Source of the DNA: Oceanococcus sp.
GTDB lineage: Bacteria; Pseudomonadota; Gammaproteobacteria; Nevskiales; Oceanococcaceae
DNA length: 52,278 nt
Direction of reading: 5' to 3'
Assembly (NCBI GenBank): GCA_030147945.1
Contig: JASBUL010000004.1
Coordinates: 1-52,278 of the forward strand
How positions within the stretch are numbered: the first letter of the stretch is position 1; every line of letters begins with the position of its first letter. Under the pieces are notes generated by a model. The model was not told where the DNA came from and did not search any database. It saw only the letters and a list, made by a program, of their open reading frames with translations. Of this stretch, positions 44,960-52,278 are shown one piece after another. The translations under genes were made by a program, and so were the position numbers.

Positions 44960-46320
44960 CCGGGGCTGTCGCCGCGCATGTGCTGGATCACGGTCTGTGG
45001 GTGCTGGTAAAGCAGCAACTGGCCTGCTTCGGCGACCCGTACAAGCTGGCAATGACGATGCTCGGCATAGCACTGCTGCACCGCTGAGTAGGGCACGATG
45101 TCGTCCTCATCACCATGCAGTACGGTGGTCGCAACGCCGTGGTCCAGATAGTGGTGCCAGTCGCTCATCTGCCAGTGCGCTTCGCGCACGAAATTTGGCC
45201 CACCGGCGTTGATGGCGCAGCGAGCCGCCTGCAGCAGCGTTGGTCTCAGTGCGCTGGACTGCACGCTGGCCAGATCACGCGGGTGCTTGCGATAGGCCAG
45301 GTTCAACCAGGTGCCGGCGCGCTGTTCAGCGGCAAAAAAGCGCTCGCCCAGCGCGCTTAGCGGGGTCAGCACATTGAGCCGGTCGCGCGCCAGTTCCGCC
45401 CAGAAGCGGCGTGATGCGGGCAGCGCGCTGAGGCTGTCGGCCTGAGGCAGGGGCACGGTCCCGGCGCACAGCACCAGTCTCTGAATCCGTTGTGGACATC
45501 GAAAAGCCAGGGCATGAGCATGCATGGCGCCGACCACCGAAGCGAGCAGCTTGACCTGATCCAGGCCAAGTTGGTCGAGCCAGCGGCATAGCAGCGGCGC
45601 GAGCTCATCCGGCTGGTTCAGTGTCGGGGCGGTGGTGCTGCCCGGATAGCCGGGGCGAGCGGGCGCGAGCAGGCGCAGGCCGGCCTTGGCCAGGGCGCGA
45701 TCAAAGGCCGGCGGCAGCTGCGGGCCGAGAATCGCGGAGTGCAGGAACACCCACGGCTCGCCGCTGGCGCTGCCATATTCGACATGTCCCAGCACTGCAT
45801 CGGTTGGCGTTGCTGGCGCGTTCGTGCTGCTGTCGGCCTGCGCTGCGGGCAGCAGCATCACGCTGGTTGCCAGCTGGACCAGCTCGGTCTGGCTGTGGCA
45901 CTGGGTTTTGTGCAGCAGTTGCTTGATCTGGGTGCGTACCGTGTGGACCGAGCGACGTCGTGCGCGCGCGATGTCCTGGCTGGACTGGCGGTCAACCAGG
46001 CCTTGAAGAATGGCCAGCTCGCTGGTGCTGAGGCCGAAACTGAGGCGCAGGCTGCGCTCCAGCGCGGGGGTCCAATAGGCGCTTAACTCGCGCGTGTGCT
46101 TCGGTGCAGGGGCGGCTTGAGGCAACGTCTGCGCGATGTCGCTGCAGGCGCGCAGGTGCTGCGCGATGAGATCGCTCCACGGCGCCGGTGTGGCGGGATG
46201 GGCGAGAACCTGCTGCAGCGCGTCGATCAGCGCGGGGAAACCATCGCTGCTCAGACTGCTGCGATAACACAGCTCGATCAGCTGGTGCAGATCGCTGGGG
46301 TTCTCGGGGGCGCGTGGCAT
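44956..46320 (-). CDS. LuxR-type HTH regulator fused to a degenerate alpha/beta-hydrolase domain
   Basis: A 454-aa protein of unusual build. Residues 10-85 form a helical N-terminal region. Residues 93-150 are a LuxR-type helix-turn-helix (LSTSELAILQGLVDRQSSQDIARARRRSVHTVRTQIKQLLHK and SQTELVQLA frame it). Residues 180-445 look like an alpha/beta hydrolase: oxyanion strand WVFLHSAILGP, LAPARPGYPGST, elbow LLASVVGAMHAHALAF, then TVLHGDEDDIVP with the acid Asp406. By alignment of conserved positions the nucleophile serine is Val262 and the histidine is Gln434. I infer a ligand-binding regulator, not an enzyme. It is divergent from the three-gene operon at 46453 and shares the palindrome between them. 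Confidence 0.8.
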   Translation of the reverse strand: MPRAPENPSDLHQLIELCYRSSLSSDGFPALIDALQQVLAHPATPAPWSDLIAQHLRACSDIAQTLPQAAPAPKHTRELSAYWTPALERSLRLSFGLSTSELAILQGLVDRQSSQDIARARRRSVHTVRTQIKQLLHKTQCHSQTELVQLATSVMLLPAAQADSSTNAPATPTDAVLGHVEYGSASGEPWVFLHSAILGPQLPPAFDRALAKAGLRLLAPARPGYPGSTTAPTLNQPDELAPLLCRWLDQLGLDQVKLLASVVGAMHAHALAFRCPQRIQRLVLCAGTVPLPQADSLSALPASRRFWAELARDRLNVLTPLSALGERFFAAEQRAGTWLNLAYRKHPRDLASVQSSALRPTLLQAARCAINAGGPNFVREAHWQMSDWHHYLDHGVATTVLHGDEDDIVPYSAVQQCYAEHRHCQLVRVAEAGQLLLYQHPQTVIQHMRGDSPG

Positions 46321-46362
46321 GGCCTGGTCAATATGTGATGCGGGTCACGTGTACGGCGCACG

Positions 46363-46380
46363 ATACCCCAGCTGGGGTAT
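46363..46380. promoter_or_regulatory. Perfect 18-bp palindrome, candidate operator
   Basis: ATACCCCAGCTGGGGTAT equals its own reverse complement over all 18 bases. It lies 42 bp from the LuxR-type gene start and 72 bp from the operon start in the 132-bp divergent gap. A candidate promoter for the operon, GCAACA (46383-46388) and TATTTT (46406-46411), has its -35 two bases from the palindrome edge, a usual place for an activator. Binding by the neighbouring regulator is inference. Confidence 0.6.
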
Positions 46381-46382
46381 GG

Positions 46383-46411
46383 GCAACAGGCAGCGCACGC
46401 CGCACTATTTT
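46383..46411 (+). promoter_or_regulatory. Candidate promoter of the exported-protein operon
   Basis: GCAACA (46383-46388, 3 of 6) and TATTTT (46406-46411, 4 of 6) with a 17-bp spacer, directly after the palindrome. The weak -35 fits an activator-dependent promoter but the assignment is by eye. Confidence 0.3.
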
Positions 46412-46452
46412 CGCCTGGTTTACAAGCATCTGCGGACGCTGGGAGAGCGGGC

Positions 46453-46755
46453 ATGGATTCAATCCGATTGCGGCACAGTTTGCTGGGTCTGGCGATGGCG
46501 TCAGCGGTGCTGGCGACCAGTCCCGCGCTGGCGGCTGATGAGGATGTCAGCGCAACGCTGGCGGGCATGCGCAGTGATGCCCCTGCGGCATCGAAGGACA
46601 GCAAACCGTCAAAGCTTTCCGGTCTGTTCGGGCGCAAGCTCGATCGCCAGAAAGAGCGCGTCGGGCAGCGCACGGACAATGAGGCTGATCAGGCTTCGGA
46701 TCGCGCCGTGGACAAAACCATGGACAAGGTTTTCAACAAGATTTTCGGGAATTGA
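46453..46755 (+). CDS. Small exported protein, unknown function
   Basis: A 100-aa protein with a signal peptide (cut after TSPALA, about residue 27). The mature part is hydrophilic and Lys/Asp/Arg-rich: SKPSKLSGLFGRKLDRQKERVGQR-like basic segments, then an Asp/Ala-rich helix ending DKTMDKVFNKIFGN with amphipathic character. There are no cysteines after the signal. A good ribosome site (GGGAGAGCGGG) precedes ATG 46453. I do not recognise the family. First gene of a three-gene operon, 1 bp before the lipoprotein gene. Confidence 0.75.
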   Translation: MDSIRLRHSLLGLAMASAVLATSPALAADEDVSATLAGMRSDAPAASKDSKPSKLSGLFGRKLDRQKERVGQRTDNEADQASDRAVDKTMDKVFNKIFGN

Positions 46756-46756
46756 T

Positions 46757-47473
46757 ATGACTGTATTGCGCATCAGCAGCGCCGCGCTTGTGCTCGCGGC
46801 ATGTGGACTTGGTGGTTGTTTCGGAAGTGATGGCAGTGCGTCATCCGAGGGTGCGGCGCAAGCGTCCAGCAAAGCATCGAGCAAGGTGGAGGCTTGCCTG
46901 CGCAAGGCCATGCCTGAGCCTTGCACATTGCTGCAGAACACTGGCGCTGAGGGCCTGTACCCGATCGATCTGACGTTCACCCCGCAGGAATATGGTGGGC
47001 AGGTATCGTGCACCGCGTCCTGGAGTGCCGGCCGTGAACAGGAGATCAAGGCTGGCGCGATGACATTTTCCGGGCCGGTGGATGACACCGTTGAGCTCAA
47101 TGGCATCCGCGAGCTGTCGGATGATCTGGAGCGCGCGAGCAACATGTTCGCGGCCCAGCATCGAACGCGTAGCGACGAGGAAAAGGCCCGTCTGGCCGAG
47201 ACCGCGGCTGAAGCGGCCCGCAACGAGGTCGGTGATCAGCACAAGGACATGGCCACGGATCTGGCCAGCAAGTTCGTCAACGCCATCGAGTATGAGGCGA
47301 TCGACGGTGTGGGTGATGACGCCGCCTGGGGCGGGGTAGGACGCTTCAAGCAGCTGGCGGTGCGCACCGGCCGGATGGCTTTTCAGGTGCGCATGACGCG
47401 CAGCAACGAGGAGCCTCAGGTGATTGCGGACAGCGTGCAGTTGGCCAAAGCCGTGATCGAGGGCTGTCAGTGA
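46757..47473 (+). CDS. Predicted lipoprotein, unknown function
   Basis: A 238-aa predicted lipoprotein with two possible lipoboxes in a row, LAAC (Cys16) and LGGC (Cys21). A Ser/Ala-rich linker follows, then two Cys close together (VEACLRKAMPEPCTLL). The next part looks beta-rich (YPIDLTFTPQEYGGQVSCTASW), and a highly charged helical stretch spans about 115-165 (SDDLERASNMFAAQ onward). The end, SVQLAKAVIEGCQ, has a last Cys. ATG 46757 lies one base after the previous stop; the frame is open back to 46319 but that part overlaps the upstream gene. No known family recognised. Confidence 0.75.
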   Translation: MTVLRISSAALVLAACGLGGCFGSDGSASSEGAAQASSKASSKVEACLRKAMPEPCTLLQNTGAEGLYPIDLTFTPQEYGGQVSCTASWSAGREQEIKAGAMTFSGPVDDTVELNGIRELSDDLERASNMFAAQHRTRSDEEKARLAETAAEAARNEVGDQHKDMATDLASKFVNAIEYEAIDGVGDDAAWGGVGRFKQLAVRTGRMAFQVRMTRSNEEPQVIADSVQLAKAVIEGCQ

Positions 47474-47865
47474 TGCGCTGGCGCTGTGTTGTAGCCCTGG
47501 CGCTGTTGCCTTGGAGTGCGACTGTCATAGCCCAGGATGTCTACGACACGGTGTCTGCGGCAGCCTGCGAACGCATGAAAAGCTGCGCGCTGCGTAACAT
47601 GCAGGATGTACCGCCAGAGTACCGTGACATGCTCACCCAGGGGCTGGAATCGATGTGTGCCTATCTGCCCAGCAGCGACACGATTCCCGGGTTTGATGCC
47701 ACGCACCCGAGCTATCGCGCCTCGCTGGCCTGTCTCAAAAGCATCGCCGAGACCAGCTGCGAGGTGCTTGAGGCCCAGGAGAATTCCACCCCGCAATGCG
47801 ATGAGTTGAATCGGCTCAACGAGGCCTCGACGGTGTATCCGCAGGCGAGCGGGTTTCAGCCGTAG
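47473..47865 (+). CDS. Small cysteine-rich exported protein, unknown function
   Basis: A 130-aa protein with a signal peptide (cut near TVIAQ) and six Cys in the mature part: ACERMKSCALR, MCAYL, ACLKS, SCEVL and QCDEL. This even, spaced set could make three disulfides in a small helical domain. ATG 47473 overlaps the lipoprotein stop by one base (TGATG), so translation is coupled. The end overlaps the convergent metallo-beta-lactamase-fold gene by 10 bp. No family recognised. Confidence 0.72.
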   Translation: MRWRCVVALALLPWSATVIAQDVYDTVSAAACERMKSCALRNMQDVPPEYRDMLTQGLESMCAYLPSSDTIPGFDATHPSYRASLACLKSIAETSCEVLEAQENSTPQCDELNRLNEASTVYPQASGFQP

Positions 47866-48506
47866 GCGTTGTCACTCACAAACGGGTTGCTGACACGTTC
47901 GATGCCGAAGCGTGACAGCGGCCCGTGGCCGGGTACGAACTGCACCTCGTCACCCAGCGGAAACAGTTTCTCGCGTATCGAACGGACCAGATCGGCGTGA
48001 TTGCCGCGGGGGAAGTCGGTGCGCCCGATCGAGCCCTGGAAAATCACATCGCCAACCAGGGCCAGCTGCAAGTCGGGCTGGTGAAACACCACGTGCCCAG
48101 GCGTGTGGCCGGGACAATGAATGACATCGAAGTGGATCTCGCCGACGCTCACCGTGTCGCCATCTTCGAGCCAGCGGTCAGGGGTAAATGCGCGGCTGGC
48201 CGGGAAGCCCATCTGCTGGGCCTGCATCGGCAGCATGTCGATCCAGAATTTGTCGTCCTTGTGCGGGCCTTCAATGGGCAGGCCCAGGCGTTCGGCCAGC
48301 TCGGCGACTACCCCGACATGATCCAGATGGCCGTGGGTCACCAGCAGCTTTTCCAGCGTGACACCTTCGGCTTCGACGGCAGCGAGCAACTGCTCGGGTT
48401 CGCCGCCGGCATCAACCAGCGCGCCGCGCATGCTGTTCTTGTCCCAGATCAGGCTGCAATTCTGCTGAAACGGGGTAACCGGAAGTATCTTGATGCCAAG
48501 TGACAT
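47856..48506 (-). CDS. Metallo-beta-lactamase-fold hydrolase, YcbL/glyoxalase II-like
   Basis: A 216-aa metal hydrolase. It has the THxHxDH motif as THGHLDHVG, then the later metal ligands HCPGHTPGHV, GDVIFQGSIGRTDFP and VPGHGPLSRFG, and the start MSLGIKILPVTPFQQNCSLIWD typical of YcbL, a glyoxalase II-like enzyme that splits S-lactoylglutathione or related thioesters. The substrate here is not certain. It lies 60 bp after the GGDEF gene on the same strand. Confidence 0.9.
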   Translation of the reverse strand: MSLGIKILPVTPFQQNCSLIWDKNSMRGALVDAGGEPEQLLAAVEAEGVTLEKLLVTHGHLDHVGVVAELAERLGLPIEGPHKDDKFWIDMLPMQAQQMGFPASRAFTPDRWLEDGDTVSVGEIHFDVIHCPGHTPGHVVFHQPDLQLALVGDVIFQGSIGRTDFPRGNHADLVRSIREKLFPLGDEVQFVPGHGPLSRFGIERVSNPFVSDNAYG

Positions 48507-48566
48507 GGGCGGAAAATCGACAAAATCAGCCGCCGATCATCGCACAGCCCCGCAGGTCAGCAAACC

Positions 48567-49607
48567 TCAGGAAAACAGCTCCAGCGCGCCTGGGGCCTGC
48601 AAGCCCGGGCCGATCGGACCGCTTGGCCGGGCCACATATTCACGCACCTGGTTACGCCCGCCGCGCTTAGCCTGATACAGCGCCTGATCGGCACGCCCGA
48701 CAATGTTGGCCACATGATCGAAGCGATCGATCGGCGCCAGGCCCACGCTCAGCGTGATGTGCTCGACCTGGGGGAAATGCGAACGCTCGACTTTGGCCCG
48801 AATGCGCTCGGCCAGCGCCAGCGCATTGTCATGGTGGCACGGGCTGAGCAGCACGGCGAATTCCTCGCCGCCATAGCGGTAGATACGATCAAGCGTGCGC
48901 AATGAGCCGCGAATGACGCGCGCAATCAGCAGCAGCACCTCGTCACCGATCAGATGGCCATAGCGATCATTGATCTGTTTGAAATGGTCGACATCCAGCA
49001 TCATCAGCCACCACTGATCATCGCCGGGAGAAGCCTGACGGACGCTCTGCGCGACCATGGCAATCTGCGAGTCGAAGGCGCCGCGGTTGTATACCCCGGT
49101 CAGGGCATCGAGTTCCTGCTGATGCAGGATGCGAACGAAATTGCCATAGATGGCCAGAATGCGACTGAGCGTGTCGCGACACGAGCCGTCCAGAGTGCGG
49201 CGGTGGATCTCGATGACCTCGAACAGATGGGTGTCGTCGGCAATCGGGAAGTAGTCAATATTCTGACTGTGCGCCGGAAACTGGTGACGCCGTTCGCTGA
49301 CGCAGCGTGCCAGTGCGCCGGTGGGCACGATGCCGCGGCGCGGGCGGTTTTCCCACTGCAGTTGCGACGGTTGCTGCGCGTTGGGGACCTGGCAGCGCAA
49401 TGGTTCGTTAAGGCGCCCGTTCTTGTCCGGGGTCAGAAAACTGATCGAGGCGACCGGGAACAGATGCGCCAGATTTTCGGCAAAACGTCGCCGCATCAGC
49501 TCGGTGCTGTCGACCCGTGTCATTTCGCACATGGCGTTGAGCACGGCAGGGCAGTCCGGTTGCAGGGCCGGGAGTAGCGTAGGGTTGTGTTGAACAGCTT
49601 GCGCCAT
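48567..49607 (-). CDS. GGDEF diguanylate cyclase with GAF-like sensor region
   Basis: A 346-aa cytoplasmic protein. The N-terminal 165 residues look like a GAF-type sensor (FAENLAHLFPVASISFLTPDKNGRL). A GGDEF domain follows from about 170: DALTGVYNRGAFD, MMLDVDHFKQINDRYGHLIGDEVL and the active site YRYGGEEFAVLL. An RxxD inhibitory site (RTLD) lies five residues before GGEEF, so product feedback is likely. It should make cyclic di-GMP. It could affect adhesion through the Tad pilus, but that link is only by general knowledge of the signal. Confidence 0.92.
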   Translation of the reverse strand: MAQAVQHNPTLLPALQPDCPAVLNAMCEMTRVDSTELMRRRFAENLAHLFPVASISFLTPDKNGRLNEPLRCQVPNAQQPSQLQWENRPRRGIVPTGALARCVSERRHQFPAHSQNIDYFPIADDTHLFEVIEIHRRTLDGSCRDTLSRILAIYGNFVRILHQQELDALTGVYNRGAFDSQIAMVAQSVRQASPGDDQWWLMMLDVDHFKQINDRYGHLIGDEVLLLIARVIRGSLRTLDRIYRYGGEEFAVLLSPCHHDNALALAERIRAKVERSHFPQVEHITLSVGLAPIDRFDHVANIVGRADQALYQAKRGGRNQVREYVARPSGPIGPGLQAPGALELFS

Positions 49608-49655
49608 CGGACCATCACGGATGGGTGTCCGCGCAGTCGTGCAAGCGCTGTGCCG

Positions 49656-51976
<2,321 letters not shown>

Positions 51977-51987
51977 GCGAAAGGCCC

Positions 51988-52016
51988 AAACTAGCGGATA
52001 CGCCTCCGTATTTCAA
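51988..52016 (-). promoter_or_regulatory. Candidate thiC promoter
   Basis: On the reverse strand TTGAAA (52016-52011, 5 of 6) and TAGTTT (51993-51988, 3 of 6) have a 17-bp spacer. Transcription would start about 5-7 bases before the first aptamer base, just where it is needed. Confidence 0.45.
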
Positions 52017-52097
52017 GCCGGAGCGCAGGTCACGAACACTAAGCTATTGATTTTAAAGACAAGCAAAATCCGCCCTGCCCGCACCGCGGGAGCGGAC

Positions 52098-52118
52098 AGC
52101 CCGCCATCGGGGCGGGCG
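52098..52118 (+). repeat. GC-rich inverted repeat in the thiC-PIMT gap
   Basis: GCCCGCC and GGCGGGC are separated by a few bases (ATCGG) in a GC tract of the 190-bp gap between the thiC leader and the next gene. There is no T-run; a terminator is unlikely. Nothing else clear is seen in this gap. Confidence 0.4.
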
Positions 52119-52206
52119 GGGTGGGCACCGGACATGGCTTGCCTCGCCCCGGCAAACCGCTTACCCTTTATGGCCTTGAATTTTGATTATGAGACGGGGC
52201 AGGGCC

Positions 52207-52278
52207 ATGAGCGAAATGAATTTTGAGCAGGCACGATTCAACATGATTGAGCAGCAGATCCGTCCCTGGGACGTGCTC
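52207..52278 (+). CDS. Protein-L-isoaspartate O-methyltransferase family protein (3' end outside window)
   Basis: The last 24 codons open MSEMNFEQARFNMIEQQIRPW, then DVL. The FEQARFNMIEQQIRPWDVL stretch is the typical N-terminus of the PIMT-family methyltransferase gene that in related genomes precedes a rhodanese gene and tolC. ATG 52207 has GGGGCAGGG ahead; ATG 52216 is the alternative. The methyltransferase domain itself is outside the window, so activity cannot be judged. Confidence 0.75.
   Translation, partial: MSEMNFEQARFNMIEQQIRPWDVL

Noticed and set aside
46319-46756. In-frame extension of the lipoprotein gene back to 46319
   Set aside because: It would run through the palindrome and the small exported gene, and would bury the lipoprotein signal peptide inside the chain.

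Overview
This 52-kb window is chromosomal DNA of a GC-rich, free-living gammaproteobacterium. Housekeeping gene orders point there: bamD divergent from rluD-pgeF, rhlB divergent from trxA-rho, and thiC with a TPP riboswitch next to a protein-isoaspartate methyltransferase. Pyrophosphate-dependent phosphofructokinase and a DUF1302/YCF48/RND export set suggest a Nevskiales/Salinisphaerales-type lineage; that placement is inference, not shown by a marker gene. The DNA is compact: many convergent genes abut or overlap by a few bases, and many operon genes overlap by 1-4 bases. I saw no tRNA, rRNA, CRISPR array, insertion sequence or prophage.

Layout. 1-6.8 kb: a truncated PP0621-like gene, sucCD, nadE, bamD, rluD, pgeF. 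6.9-12.6 kb: an outer-membrane DUF1302 protein, a YCF48-like periplasmic protein and an RND/MMPL exporter, probably one export operon, then apaH on the other strand. 13.6-25.4 kb: a full Tad (tight adherence, Flp type IVb pilus) locus, flp-tadE-cpaB-cpaC-tadZ-tadA-tadB-tadC-tadD-DUF3613-tadG, ending in a membrane PAS protein without an output domain. No prepilin peptidase gene is present in the locus. 25.4-35.9 kb: uspA, an ABC1/UbiB-like kinase, murI with a DUF4382 lipoprotein, cysQ, a YrfG-type nucleotidase, rhlB, trxA, rho and an L,D-transpeptidase. 35.9-44.9 kb: pmbA, mpl, a membrane protein, rnd, adk, PPi-dependent phosphofructokinase, pyrophosphatase and an ABC-F ATPase. 45-52.3 kb: an unusual LuxR-type regulator, three small exported-protein genes, a metallo-beta-lactamase-fold hydrolase, a GGDEF protein, ycgL, thiC with its riboswitch, and the start of a PIMT gene.

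The best candidate for an undescribed system is at 44956-47865. A LuxR helix-turn-helix is fused to an alpha/beta-hydrolase-like domain in which the nucleophile serine aligns with valine and the catalytic histidine with glutamine, so the domain looks like a former enzyme turned into a sensor. It is divergent from an operon of three exported proteins of no family I recognise (a small charged protein, a lipoprotein, a six-cysteine protein). The gap between them carries a perfect 18-bp palindrome just upstream of a candidate promoter. The simplest model is a hydrolase-derived small-molecule receptor that controls an envelope operon. Other points of interest are a Rho factor with a disordered N-terminal extension of about 150 residues, a Tad locus with its own outputless PAS sensor and a TadZ lacking a Walker A lysine, and terminator-like hairpins placed just before the starts of nadE, the ABC1 kinase gene and the ABC-F gene.
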